Source: an uncultured Burkholderiales bacterium
GTDB lineage: Bacteria > Pseudomonadota > Gammaproteobacteria > Burkholderiales > Burkholderiaceae_C
NCBI GenBank assembly: GCA_945952065.1
Contig: CAMFGY010000002.1
Location: forward strand, 186,001 to 250,000
Direction of reading: 5' to 3'
Length of the DNA stretch: 64,000 bases
The notes under the pieces were generated by a model. That model was given only the letters and a program-made list of their open reading frames with translations. It did not search any database and was not told the origin of the DNA. The position numbers and the translations under genes are program-made. The first letter of the stretch is position 1. Every line of letters starts with the position of its first letter. Of this stretch, positions 1 through 9,180 are shown one piece after another.

Positions 1-540
1 ATTCGGATAGGCCTCCAGCGAGACATTGCCTTCGGGCGCATGGGCGATATAGCTGTAGTTGGCAATGTCAGCGATGCTGGGCTTGTCGCCAATCAGATAA
101 GGCTTGCGGGCCAGCTCTTTGTCCATCACCGCCAGCAGGCCATGGGCACGGCCAATCACTTCCTCGGCCCGGAAGCCAGCGCCAAACACGGTCACCAAGC
201 GGGCTGCTGCCGGACCGAAGGCCACCAAGCCGGCCGCCACCGACAGCCAACGCTGCACCGCCGCCTCGCCCACCGGGTCGCTGGGCAGCCAATCGGTGTT
301 GCCATAACGGCGCGCCAAATACACCAAGATGGCATTCGAGTCGGCCAGCACCACGCCGCCATCCGCGATCACCGGCACTTGGCCGAAGGGGTTCATGGCC
401 AGGAACTCGGCCGATTTTTGTTCGCCCTTGCGCAGATCGACCTCGATCAACTCGGTCGGCACATTCAACAAGGACAGGGCCAGACGCACCCGGTGAGCGT
501 GACCCGAGAGCGGGAAGGTGTAGAGCTTGACTGCGGACAT
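1..540 (-). CDS. Glutathione S-transferase family protein (C-terminus off the left edge)
   Basis: Reading the minus strand from the ATG at 540 gives 180 codons with no stop before the window edge, so the C-terminus is missing. The N-terminus has the thioredoxin-fold pattern of soluble GSTs: [21 protein letters not shown] near residues 5-24, then [10 protein letters not shown] and the glutathione-contacting ADSNAIL near residues 50-70. The following helical domain includes [14 protein letters not shown], the N-capping box typical of GST C-terminal domains. The family conjugates glutathione to electrophiles or acts as a peroxidase in the cytoplasm; the substrate cannot be told. Start choice: the ATG is preceded by an AGGAG-type ribosome site. 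Confidence 0.9.
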   Translation of the reverse strand, partial: MSAVKLYTFPLSGHAHRVRLALSLLNVPTELIEVDLRKGEQKSAEFLAMNPFGQVPVIADGGVVLADSNAILVYLARRYGNTDWLPSDPVGEAAVQRWLSVAAGLVAFGPAAARLVTVFGAGFRAEEVIGRAHGLLAVMDKELARKPYLIGDKPSIADIANYSYIAHAPEGNVSLEAYPN

Positions 541-703
541 GATGGACTCCTCAAAACAGGGGTTGAACGGCGCGGGCCTCGTGTTGCCGCGTCGATTCGC
601 CGTTCAGCGAATGCCTGAACTGTCCTCTCTTTACCCTGCCAGCAGAATCTCCAAATTTCCTAAATCACTATTCCTTCAATCGAAATAATCACAACCCAGC
701 GCC

Positions 704-3700
704 TCACAGCCGGATCAGATTGAGCTCGGGCCCCACAGCGCGCCGCACCAGCGCTTCGAGGTGTTGGTGGTGACTCAGAAAAATCACCTGGGTGCGCTCG
801 GACAGCTCGGCCAGCACCCGCAAGCCGGCCTCGGCGCGGCCATCGTCGTAGTTGATGAACACATCGTCCGCCACAAAGGGCAAGGCATGGCTGGGGTCTT
901 GTGCCAGATGCAGCTCCAGCGCGGCCAAGCGCAGCGCCAAAAAGAGCTGGTCGCGGGTGCCCTCACTCATGCCGGCAATGGGCACCAAGCGACCATCGGC
1001 GCGCAGGCCCTGCAGGCTCAGCGGGCTGACATCGAAGTCCAGGCTCAGGCGCTGGAAGCCCCCGCAGGTCAGGGCCGCAAAAATCTCTCCGGCCCGGCCC
1101 AGCATGGGGCCCTGCTTGGTTTCGCGGTAGCGGTCAATGGCCCACTTCAGCAAGCGCGCGGCGGTGTGCACCTTCACATAGCGCTCGGCCGCATTGGCCA
1201 TTTTGGCCAGGGCGTCCTGGCGCTGACCTTCGGCGCGCGCTGCATCATCCTGGCCGGCAATCTGCGCCAGCGCCGCCTCGGCTTGGGTCCATTCGGCGGT
1301 CAGGGCCTCGCTTTGTTGCAAGGCCTGCGCACGCTGGCGCGCCAGCTCGGCCATCTGCACCGGCAACTGCACCCAATCCACCGCGGCCAACTCGGCTTGC
1401 AAGGCCTCCAGCGGCAAGCCATCGCCGCCTTCATGCAGGGCCTGATGGGCCGCCTCGATCTGCGCCTGCAAGCGCCGCCGCTGCTCGCAGGCCTCGATCA
1501 CCGCAGGCAGCGCGGCCATGTCTTGCACCCCGGCCTGCTTGAGCAGGGGCTGCAGCCGCGCTTCGGCCTTGGCGCGCTGCAAGGCCGTGGCCGCCAACTG
1601 GGCCTGCAAGTCCTGCAAGGCCTGGCTCAAGCGCTGCGCCTCTTGGGCCGCCTGCCGCGCCGCATTGAAATCGCTGCTCAATTGGCGAATCCAGGCCTCG
1701 GCGGCATCGGGCGGGGGCGGGCTTTGGTCCAGGGCCTGAGCGCAGCGCGCCAGCTCACGGGCAAAGTCAGCGCACTCGGCCTGCATCGCTTGGATTTTGT
1801 GTTCGCGCAAGTCGCGCACCGCCCCCAGGCCGGCCTCCACGCGGGCCATCGCGGCGGCGATTTCATCGGCCAATGTGGGGTCCAGATCCGGTGCCAAATG
1901 CAGGCGCTGGCAGGCTTGCGCCCAAGCGCTGTGCCAGGCTTGCAATTGCTGTTGCGCCGCCAAGCACTTCTCACGCAAACCGGCTTGAGCCTGAAGGGCC
2001 AGATCGATTTGCTTTTGCAAGGCCTGGGCTTGCACCTGGGCAGCCGTGGCCGCCTCCACCGCAGCCTCGGCCTGCAGCAGCAAGCGGGGCAGAAGCTCAG
2101 CCCCGGCCTGCGCCTTCGGGTCCAGCGCTTGAGCGCTGTCGCTTTGCAGCGCCGCCCCCAGTTGCTGCACCACGGCATGGATCTGCTGCTCACGGGCCTG
2201 AGCTTCTTGTTGCGCCAAGGCCAGCGCCGCGGCCGCAGCCAGCACCCGCTCGCGCGCCGAGCGCCAGCCCTCCACATCCTGCAGCGCCAGCCCCGCCAGC
2301 CCCAAGCGCTCGGCGCAAGCGGCCCAGTCTTGCAACTGCGCCTGCAGCTCGGTCTCTTGCGCGGCGGCGTTGGCCTCGCAGGATTGCAGCGCCAGATTCA
2401 GGCGCGCCAAAGCGTCTTGCTGGGCTTGCAACTCGCTGGCTTCGCGGGCCTTGGCATAGCGCCGGTCGGCCAGCGCATCGGCCGCACGCACAGCGGACTC
2501 ATAGGCCGGGGCAGCCTGCGGCGGCGCCCATTCACCTTCGCGGATGCGCAGCCACAGCGCATCGCGCTCGGCACGCTGCTGCGCCAGCGCCTCGCCGCTG
2601 ACCGGCTGGTGCGCTTGGGCATATTGGCTGAGCGCCAGCTCGGCGCTGGCCTGCTCAGCGCGCAAGGCCTCCAGCCGCTCGGCCAATGCGCTGCAGCGCG
2701 AGCGCAAGGTCGTCACCTGCTGCAAACGTTGTTGAATCGCCGCCTCGGAGGGCAGCTGCAGCGCTGCCAAGGCCGGCTCGGGCAGGACCAGCGCGCCCAG
2801 CCCGCGGCGCGCCGCATCCAGATCGGCTTGCAAACGCAAGCGCTGCGCCAGCTCGCGCTGCTGCGCCTGCTGCACATCGCCCAAGGCGCGGGCGCGAGCG
2901 AGTGCCGCCTGCAAGAGGGCCGAAGGGCCTTGCTGCGACAAGCCTTGCAACTGCCCTTGCAGAGTTGCCAACTCTTGCGTCTTCTCTGCCAGCGCTGATT
3001 CGCTCAAAGCGCTGGTTTGCGCCAGCAAGGCATAACGCTTGGCCAAAGCGGCAAACGCGGCGCGATCCGGCATGCTGGGCAGCTGCGCCCAGAGCGCGGA
3101 TTCGTCCGCGCCAGCGGGCCAGCCCAAATAGCGTGCGTCAGCTTGCAGCTGCGCGCTGTGCACCTTGATTTCGGACTGGCAGCGCTCGATATCGCGCCCA
3201 TGATGACGCACCTGCACCGCCTGCTGCTGCAAGGCCTCGATGGCCGCTTGCTGCTGCAACAGCCCATGATCGATCTGCAAACCTTGCAAACGGGCTTGCA
3301 CCTGCTGGGCCTGCGCCGCCAAGAGCTGACTGCTGCTGGCGGCGGTGGCCAATTCCAGCTCCAAATCCGCGAGCCATCGGCGCGCGTCCTCGGGCAGTTG
3401 CTGGGTGGGGCTTAGCCCTCCCTCGCTTTGCAAGGCCTGCAAAGCCTGCTGGCTCTGCACCAAAGCCCGCAGCGCGGGTGCCACCCGACGGGCCCGCTCC
3501 AAGGCGCTGCGCTGCAAGTCCAGGCTTTGCAGTTCTTGGCGCAAAGCCTCACGGCGCTGCTGCAAGGCCTCGCAGCGCTGGCGTGCGTCCAGCCAGTCTT
3601 TGGTGCGCACCGTGGCGGCCTTCAGCGCCGCCTCGGCCGCAGCCAGTTCATCGCTGGCTTGGTAGTAGGCGCGGTCGCCCGAACGGCGCTTGGCCCAGAG

Positions 3701-4210
3701 CTTGTCGGCCTCGGCCTCCAAGCGCTCACGCACCTGACCCAGGCTGCCTATGCCCGCCGCGGACTGAAACAGAATCTGCCCCACATCGTTTTGCGCATGC
3801 AAAATCGCCTGCCCACCGGCCTCCAGCCGCGCATGGTCGAGGCCAAACATCTGCTCGTAAAAAGCCCGGTCGCTGTGCGCCAAAAATGCCGCCAGCGCCG
3901 ACTCCGGCAAGACCTGACCCCGCGCGTCCAAGAGAGACTTGCTGCGTGCCTTGGTGCGCACAAAGTCCAGCACCTGCGCCCCTTGCTCGATGCAAGCGCC
4001 CAAACGCATCTCGGCCTTGGCATGCAAAAAGTCGTAGCTGGAGCGGTTCTCGATGCCGTAGAGCAAATCAAGAATCGCCTGCCGGGTGGTGGACTTGCCG
4101 GCCTCGTTGGGGCCAACAATCAAATGGAAGTCGCGCTTGGCCTGCGGGAACACCAGACGCTGGTCGGTGAATTTGCCGTAGCGACTCAGATCGAGGTGTT
4201 GAAAGCGCAT
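704..4210 (-). CDS. yhaN: YhaN/SbcC-like AAA-type DNA-repair ATPase
   Basis: A 1168-residue SMC/Rad50-style ATPase. Walker A is GPNEAGKST at residues 33-41. A very long Ala/Gln/Leu-rich coiled coil fills the middle. The ABC signature (MSEGTRDQ) is near 1081, Walker B (PFVADDVF) near 1111, and the switch histidine region (LSHHQH) near 1146. The start MRFQHLDLSRYGKF matches the YhaN-type N-terminus; a longer reading frame to 4315 only adds non-conserved residues. YhaN proteins work with the nuclease YhaO, and such a protein is encoded upstream on the same strand (5843-7117). The two are separated by a DUF3313 gene and a divergent isomerase gene, which is unusual because the pair is normally adjacent. 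The role is inferred to be processing of DNA ends or recombination intermediates. Confidence 0.85.
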   Translation of the reverse strand: MRFQHLDLSRYGKFTDQRLVFPQAKRDFHLIVGPNEAGKSTTRQAILDLLYGIENRSSYDFLHAKAEMRLGACIEQGAQVLDFVRTKARSKSLLDARGQVLPESALAAFLAHSDRAFYEQMFGLDHARLEAGGQAILHAQNDVGQILFQSAAGIGSLGQVRERLEAEADKLWAKRRSGDRAYYQASDELAAAEAALKAATVRTKDWLDARQRCEALQQRREALRQELQSLDLQRSALERARRVAPALRALVQSQQALQALQSEGGLSPTQQLPEDARRWLADLELELATAASSSQLLAAQAQQVQARLQGLQIDHGLLQQQAAIEALQQQAVQVRHHGRDIERCQSEIKVHSAQLQADARYLGWPAGADESALWAQLPSMPDRAAFAALAKRYALLAQTSALSESALAEKTQELATLQGQLQGLSQQGPSALLQAALARARALGDVQQAQQRELAQRLRLQADLDAARRGLGALVLPEPALAALQLPSEAAIQQRLQQVTTLRSRCSALAERLEALRAEQASAELALSQYAQAHQPVSGEALAQQRAERDALWLRIREGEWAPPQAAPAYESAVRAADALADRRYAKAREASELQAQQDALARLNLALQSCEANAAAQETELQAQLQDWAACAERLGLAGLALQDVEGWRSARERVLAAAAALALAQQEAQAREQQIHAVVQQLGAALQSDSAQALDPKAQAGAELLPRLLLQAEAAVEAATAAQVQAQALQKQIDLALQAQAGLREKCLAAQQQLQAWHSAWAQACQRLHLAPDLDPTLADEIAAAMARVEAGLGAVRDLREHKIQAMQAECADFARELARCAQALDQSPPPPDAAEAWIRQLSSDFNAARQAAQEAQRLSQALQDLQAQLAATALQRAKAEARLQPLLKQAGVQDMAALPAVIEACEQRRRLQAQIEAAHQALHEGGDGLPLEALQAELAAVDWVQLPVQMAELARQRAQALQQSEALTAEWTQAEAALAQIAGQDDAARAEGQRQDALAKMANAAERYVKVHTAARLLKWAIDRYRETKQGPMLGRAGEIFAALTCGGFQRLSLDFDVSPLSLQGLRADGRLVPIAGMSEGTRDQLFLALRLAALELHLAQDPSHALPFVADDVFINYDDGRAEAGLRVLAELSERTQVIFLSHHQHLEALVRRAVGPELNLIRL

Positions 4211-4355
4211 GAGAGAGGGCGGCGAAGCAGGAGAAAGGGGCAGCAAATCACGGCCCAAATCGGCCGCCAAGACCGGCACTGTAGCGCCTGCCGACGCCAC
4301 AGACGCGTCACACAATGCGCGCCTACAATCCGCGCCAATTCAAGGGAGTGAATCC

Positions 4356-4958
4356 ATGTCCGCACCGATCGATTTCTTTTTCGACTTTGCCTCGCCCTAT
4401 GGCTATATCGCCTCGCAGCAAATCGACAAACTTGCCGCGCAATACGGGCGTTCGGTGACCTGGCGGGCGATTGTGCTGGATGCCAACTTCCAGTCGCTGG
4501 AACGCATCCGCATCCCCAGCAACATCATGCGCAGCGACTACATCCGCCGCGATGCGGAGCGCTTGGCCGCTTACTACAGTGTGCCTTACAAAACCCCCAG
4601 CCATCTGGGCGCCCACACCGAGCAGGCGGCGCGCATTTTTCACTGGGTGCATGACCGCCAGCCGCAACAGGGCCGCGACTTCGCCCACCGGGTCTTGAAG
4701 GCCTATTTCGTCGATGACCTGAACATTGCCGCCGAAGAGGTGCTGCAAGCCATTGCCAGCGAGATTGGCCTGAGCGCTGAAGACTTCCAGGACGCCAGTG
4801 CCAACCCCGCCAGCCGCGCCCGCCTGAAGGCCGAGGTCGACATGGCGGAAGCACGCGGCGTGTTCGGCTCGCCCTTCTTCATCGTTGAGGGCGAGCGCTT
4901 CTGGGGCAATGACCGCCTGCCCCAGTTGGAGCGCTGGCTGGCCAGCGGCCCTTACTGA
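4356..4958 (+). CDS. 2-hydroxychromene-2-carboxylate isomerase / DsbA-family (kappa GST-like) protein
   Basis: A 200-residue thioredoxin-fold protein. The N-terminal FFFDFASPYGYIAS has the Ser-Pro-Tyr that replaces the CxxC of DsbA in HCCA isomerases and kappa-class GSTs. The C-terminal GVFGSPFFIVEGERFWGNDRL is the family's cis-Pro and substrate-loop region. These enzymes use glutathione to isomerise chromene carboxylates in naphthalene breakdown, but many genomic members lie outside such pathways, as here, so the substrate is unknown. The ATG at 4356 is chosen because AAGGGAG lies just before it and the homologous N-terminus begins there. It is divergent from yhaN (gap about 145 nt). The stop codon sits in the first copy of a 7-nt tandem repeat. 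Confidence 0.85.
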   Translation: MSAPIDFFFDFASPYGYIASQQIDKLAAQYGRSVTWRAIVLDANFQSLERIRIPSNIMRSDYIRRDAERLAAYYSVPYKTPSHLGAHTEQAARIFHWVHDRQPQQGRDFAHRVLKAYFVDDLNIAAEEVLQAIASEIGLSAEDFQDASANPASRARLKAEVDMAEARGVFGSPFFIVEGERFWGNDRLPQLERWLASGPY

Positions 4959-4980
4959 GTACTGAGTACTGAGTACTGAG
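4953..4980 (+). repeat. Four perfect tandem copies of TACTGAG
   Basis: TACTGAG is repeated four times without mismatch. The first copy carries the TGA stop of the isomerase gene. Because 7 is not a multiple of 3, the copies place a TGA in all three forward frames. It lies between two convergent genes. Confidence 0.95.
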
Positions 4981-4997
4981 GCGCCGCGCCGGGCTTC

Positions 4998-5690
4998 TTA
5001 CTTCTTGCCGATTTCGTGCGCCTTGTCGAGCGACTTGCGCAGCACCTTGGCCCAGGCCGAGGCCATGATTTCGGCCTCTTGCGCGTTCATGACGCGGTTG
5101 CTCCAGGTCAGCTGACCGGGGAAGTTACGCGCTTCGCGCCGGTCCACCATGCGCGCCAGCACTTGGCCGGTTTCGGAGTCGCGCAGCTCGGCCACCAAGG
5201 TGGCTTCGCCGGCTGATGCGACATAGGTGCGGGTGCGGCCGGGCGTCAAGGTGTCGGGCGCGTTGACATACAGATCGATGATGCTGATCTTGACGCGCAA
5301 GACGTCTGGGCCCGCCTCGCTCACCAGCGGATAGCCGTCCTTGGCCTGCAAGGTCTTGGCGAATTCTTCTTGCACGATTTTGGCCATGCCGCCACGGATG
5401 TCCTCACGCTCTTCATGGCTGAGCTTGAAGTTGCTGCCGGTGCGCTTGGGGTCCCAGTATTTGGAGAAGCTCACCTCCACCGGGTCCAGCATCACCTTGC
5501 TGTAGGCGGCCAGGCTGGCGCCGGGGCGCGCATAGGCCAGATCCACTTCTTTGAGCTTGATTTGTTGCAGGCCATCATGGCTGATGCGCTCTTCCAGCTC
5601 TTTGCTGACCTTGGCGGCAAAGGCATTGGACATCAGCATCGACAGGGAAATCAGCACGGCAAGGCCGCTGCTGCGCGAGGAAATTTTCAT
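4998..5690 (-). CDS. DUF3313-like secreted protein
   Basis: 230 residues. The first 25 form a Sec signal peptide (Lys/Arg-rich start, hydrophobic core, AFAA cleavage region) without a lipobox cysteine, so a periplasmic protein is expected. The body contains LAYARPGASLAAYSKVMLDPVEVSF and later VAELRDSETGQVLARMVDRREAR, both typical of the DUF3313 family, many of whose members are lipoproteins of unknown function. A good GGAGGG ribosome site precedes the ATG at 5690. It sits between yhaO and yhaN on the same strand, but with a 152-nt upstream gap containing a possible terminator, so it is probably a separate unit. Confidence 0.8.
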   Translation of the reverse strand: MKISSRSSGLAVLISLSMLMSNAFAAKVSKELEERISHDGLQQIKLKEVDLAYARPGASLAAYSKVMLDPVEVSFSKYWDPKRTGSNFKLSHEEREDIRGGMAKIVQEEFAKTLQAKDGYPLVSEAGPDVLRVKISIIDLYVNAPDTLTPGRTRTYVASAGEATLVAELRDSETGQVLARMVDRREARNFPGQLTWSNRVMNAQEAEIMASAWAKVLRKSLDKAHEIGKK

Positions 5691-5824
5691 GCTTACCCTC
5701 CTGGCTTCTTGAACAAGAGCAGCGCGGGCCCGAGAGCCCGATTCACGCTGCCGCCAGCCACTTTAGCGAGTGCCGGCCCGGCTGCCCAGGCTCTGTACGC
5801 AATGCACACAAATCCCCCACAAAT

Positions 5825-5838
5825 CCCCTCACAAGGGG
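5825..5838 (-). terminator. Short GC hairpin after the recCBD-yhaO unit
   Basis: CCCCT-CACA-AGGGG forms a 5-bp stem directly after the yhaO stop. On the minus strand it is followed by ATTTGTG rather than a clean U tract, so termination here is only a suggestion. Confidence 0.35.
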
Positions 5839-5842
5839 GTGC

Positions 5843-7117
5843 TCAAGGGGAGGGTTTGGCCTCTTCGGCGCTGGCCAATTGGGCCAAGAGCGCGGGCGTC
5901 ACCGCCTCGATCAAGCCCAGCACCTCGCCACGACGAATTGCCTGGAACTCCGGCAGCGCCTCGATCAAGGCCAGTGGCGCCTTGGCCGTCAAGAGTTGCA
6001 GGTCTTCGCTGAGGCTGCGCAAAAACTCAGGGTCATCGGGCACCTCGGCCAAGAGCGCTTGCAAGTCGGCAATGGCATCGGCACGTGCGGCCAGTTGCGC
6101 CGCGTCCAGCGCGGGCGTGGTTTCGAGCTTGAGCTTTTCTATCCACAAACGACCGCCTTGCAAGGCCGCGGCCTGGGCCAGGATTTCTTCGCGCAGCTGC
6201 GCTTCCAGGCCAAATAGCAAGCCATGCGCGGGCGTGCGCCCTTGCAGACAAACCCGCAGCGCCAAGGGCCAGTGGCCGCTTTGGCGCAGCAGCAAACCCT
6301 CCAGCGCGCGGCCCGCCAGCGCCACCACAGCGGGCAGGTCTTCGGCAGCGCTGACGTCGATGTCCAGCCGCTCCCAGCGCAACACATCCACGATCAGCCG
6401 CTCCACCGACTGAATGCCCTGGTGATCGGCGCTGACCAGCACCGCGCCTCGCGGCCCAGGCTCGCGGATATGGCGCCCCTGCAAATTGCCCGGGAACACC
6501 ACCCAGGGCGATTCGCTCAGCACCGCATGCTCATGCACATGGCCCAGCGCCCAGTAGTCATAGCCCTTGGCGCAAAGCTCGGCCAAGCTGCAAGGGGCAT
6601 AACGCGCATGTGCCGCGTAGCCTTCCAGGGCGGTGTGCAGCACGCCGATATTGAGCCAGCCGCTGAGCGGATCGGGGTAGGCCAGCGCCAGGTTTTCGGT
6701 GGTGGCGGCGTCTTTGAAGCTGCGGCCATGCAGGGCCACACGCAGCGCTTCGATGCGGTAGGTGCTGGGCCGGCGGCTGTCGAACACATGCACATTCGGC
6801 GGCAGCGTCAAACGCCGCGTCATCTCGCTTTCGGCATCATGATTGCCATAGAGCAGATAGACCGGGATGCCGGCCTGATGCAGGCGCGCCATCTCGCGCA
6901 CAAAGAAGTGACCGGTGTTGTAGTCGCGCCAGTCGCCGTCGTAGAGGTCGCCGGCAATCACCATGAAGTCCACCGCTTCGTCGATGGCCGCATCGATCAA
7001 ACGGCTGAAGGCCTCGCGGCTGGCCGAGCGCAGGGTTTGCAGCGGCGCATTGGGATAAGAGGCCAGCCCGCACAAGGGGCTGTCCAGATGGATGTCGGCG
7101 GCGTGGATGAACTTCAT
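5843..7117 (-). CDS. yhaO: YhaO/SbcD-type DNA repair metallophosphoesterase
   Basis: 424 residues with the full calcineurin-like metal-site series: FIHAADIHLDSPL (DxH) at the N-terminus, AGDLYDGD (GDxxD), YGNHDAES (GNHD) and ALGHVHEH (GHxH). Family members are Mn-dependent exo/endonucleases that work with an SMC-like ATPase (YhaN or SbcC). Its ATG overlaps the recD stop by 4 nt (ATGA), so it is very likely translated as the last gene of the recC-recB-recD transcript. That linkage is noteworthy because RecBCD and SbcCD/YhaNO both act on DNA ends. The C-terminal 150 residues are helical and poorly conserved. Confidence 0.87.
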   Translation of the reverse strand: MKFIHAADIHLDSPLCGLASYPNAPLQTLRSASREAFSRLIDAAIDEAVDFMVIAGDLYDGDWRDYNTGHFFVREMARLHQAGIPVYLLYGNHDAESEMTRRLTLPPNVHVFDSRRPSTYRIEALRVALHGRSFKDAATTENLALAYPDPLSGWLNIGVLHTALEGYAAHARYAPCSLAELCAKGYDYWALGHVHEHAVLSESPWVVFPGNLQGRHIREPGPRGAVLVSADHQGIQSVERLIVDVLRWERLDIDVSAAEDLPAVVALAGRALEGLLLRQSGHWPLALRVCLQGRTPAHGLLFGLEAQLREEILAQAAALQGGRLWIEKLKLETTPALDAAQLAARADAIADLQALLAEVPDDPEFLRSLSEDLQLLTAKAPLALIEALPEFQAIRRGEVLGLIEAVTPALLAQLASAEEAKPSP

Positions 7118-9180
7118 GCTTGGCTTGGATTGTCGGTGCTCTGGAGCCCAGGAGGGGCCTTGGCCGACAAGAGCTCCAGCAAGCCACTGGCCCGCCGGGT
7201 GCGCTGCGCCAAGGCCATGGCAAAGGCGGGCGCACGGCCGCTGACCAGGGTGAAGGCCTGGCGCGCGCGGGTGATGCCGGTGTAGACCAGCTCACGCGTC
7301 AGCCCGCCGCCGCCCTCGGCCGGCAGCACCAGCACCGTGTGCTCGAACTCCGAGCCTTGCGATTTGTGCACCGTCATGGCGAAGGCGGTTTCCACATCGG
7401 CCAAGCGGCTCACCGCCACCGAGCGCAGCTGTTGGCCGTCTGAAAAATAGGCCCGCAGCCGCTGGCTGCCGCCGGCCGCCGCATCTTGCCCAAGCGGGCG
7501 CAGCACCATGCCGATGTCGCCATTGAACACACCCAGGCCGGGGTCATTGCGGGTCACCATCACCGGCCGCCCTTCGTACCATTCGCCGCGCTTGCTCAGC
7601 AGCCCCTCGGCCACCAAGGCACGCTCCACCGCCTGGTTCAAGCCCTCGGTGCCCCACTCGCCCTCGCGCACCGCGCAGAGCAGGCGAAAGCGCTCGAACG
7701 CCGCCAAGACCTTCAGCACCCAAGGCGCAAAGCCCTCCGGCGTGCTCGGTCGCGCGGCCAACAACTGCAGATAGCTGCGGTAGCCGCCCTCGGCGCCCGG
7801 GCGCCCGTGCAGGGCCAAGCGCACCGCGGCCTCGGCGCTGATGGCGGGCAGATTGAGCAAGACCTGACCCTCAGCCGCGCTCAGGAGCTGCTGCGCCAGC
7901 CGCGCATCCCCTCGGTTCACCGCCAGCGCCAGCTGACCGATGGGCCCGCCAAAGCGTCGGCTCTCGCGCAGCATGACGGTGTGTTGCGCCAGCAGCGTCG
8001 GCGGCGCAGCGGCTGGCAAGAGGAACTCGTCGGGCAGGGTCTGGCCGGTCACCGCCTCGGCGTAGGCCGCCGTGGCCGGGGCATAACGCCCCAACTCGGC
8101 GTCGCGACACAAGTCCCCCAAGACCGCGCCGGCCTCCACCGAGGCCAGCTGGTCTTTGTCGCCCAGCAGAATCAGGCGGCCCTGGGGCGGCATCGCGTCC
8201 AAGAGCGCGGCCATCATTTCCAGATGGATCATCGAGGCTTCGTCGACGATCAACACATCCAAGGCCAGCGGATGCGCCGCATCGGCGCGCAGCTTGCGGG
8301 TGTCGGGCCGCGCGCCCAACAGCGCATGCAGGGTGCGGGCCGAGCCCATTTGGCGAGCGAGCTGCTGCAAGTCGATGGCGTCCCCGAGCGGGCCTTGCAA
8401 CTGGCTGAGCGCGGATTCAATCGACTGCTTCAGCCGCGCCGCCGCCTTGCCGGTGGGCGCGGCCAGCCCGATGCGCAAGCGCTCGCGGTCTTCGTCAATG
8501 GCAAACAGCAAGGCCAGCAGGCGCGCGGCGGTGTAGGTCTTGCCGGTGCCGGGGCCGCCGGTGATGACGGCCAGGCGGCCGGCCGCTGCGATGCCGCAGG
8601 CGAGCTTTTGCCAGTCCAAGACCGCCAATGCCGCAGTGCTGGGGAAAAAGCGGTCCAGCCAGCGACGCACCGAGGCCGTGTCAGCCTCCGGCGCCACGCT
8701 GGCCCGCGCCAAGAGCTGCGTGGCCACGCGCTGCTCATAAGCCCAGTAGCGGCGCAAGTACAGCGTGCTGCCGCGCAGCACCAAGGGCTCGCCCTGGCCC
8801 GCAGGAGCGCGCCCGCCCGGCTCGTCCACAAAAACCAAAGGGCTGCGCTGCAAGGCTTGCAGCCAATCCGACAGCTCAGCGGGCAGCTGTGTTTGCAAGA
8901 GCTGGCGCAGCGCCTGGGCCTGAGGCGGCTTCCAGCCCAGCAGGCCCTCGGCATCGGCCAGCAACTCGTCCAGCGCCAAACAGCTGTGGCCGCGCCCTTC
9001 CATATGCGCCAGCAAGGCACTGGCCAAGAGCAAGGCGGGCGGCGCATCGCTTTGCTGCTCGCGCACAAAGCCGGCAAACGCCGCATCCAAACGCCGGATC
9101 ACCCCGGCGTCGCGCCAAGCGCCCAGCGCTTGCATCACTTGCGTGGCGGCATCCACCGCCGTCTCCTGCAGATCCAGCAT
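7114..9180 (-). CDS. recD: RecD, exodeoxyribonuclease V alpha subunit
   Basis: 688 residues from the ATG at 9180, which overlaps the recB stop by 1 nt (TGATG); a GTG one codon upstream is also possible. It has an N-terminal helical region, then a superfamily 1B helicase core with Walker A GGPGTGKT at 208-215 and Walker B region LIVDEASMIH. The C-terminal motif VHKSQGSEFEHTVLVLP is followed by LVYTGITRARQ, as in RecD. RecD is the fast 5'-3' motor of RecBCD, which resects double-strand breaks and loads RecA at Chi. It is the third gene of a tightly overlapped recC-recB-recD unit. Confidence 0.96.
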   Translation of the reverse strand: MLDLQETAVDAATQVMQALGAWRDAGVIRRLDAAFAGFVREQQSDAPPALLLASALLAHMEGRGHSCLALDELLADAEGLLGWKPPQAQALRQLLQTQLPAELSDWLQALQRSPLVFVDEPGGRAPAGQGEPLVLRGSTLYLRRYWAYEQRVATQLLARASVAPEADTASVRRWLDRFFPSTAALAVLDWQKLACGIAAAGRLAVITGGPGTGKTYTAARLLALLFAIDEDRERLRIGLAAPTGKAAARLKQSIESALSQLQGPLGDAIDLQQLARQMGSARTLHALLGARPDTRKLRADAAHPLALDVLIVDEASMIHLEMMAALLDAMPPQGRLILLGDKDQLASVEAGAVLGDLCRDAELGRYAPATAAYAEAVTGQTLPDEFLLPAAAPPTLLAQHTVMLRESRRFGGPIGQLALAVNRGDARLAQQLLSAAEGQVLLNLPAISAEAAVRLALHGRPGAEGGYRSYLQLLAARPSTPEGFAPWVLKVLAAFERFRLLCAVREGEWGTEGLNQAVERALVAEGLLSKRGEWYEGRPVMVTRNDPGLGVFNGDIGMVLRPLGQDAAAGGSQRLRAYFSDGQQLRSVAVSRLADVETAFAMTVHKSQGSEFEHTVLVLPAEGGGGLTRELVYTGITRARQAFTLVSGRAPAFAMALAQRTRRASGLLELLSAKAPPGLQSTDNPSQA

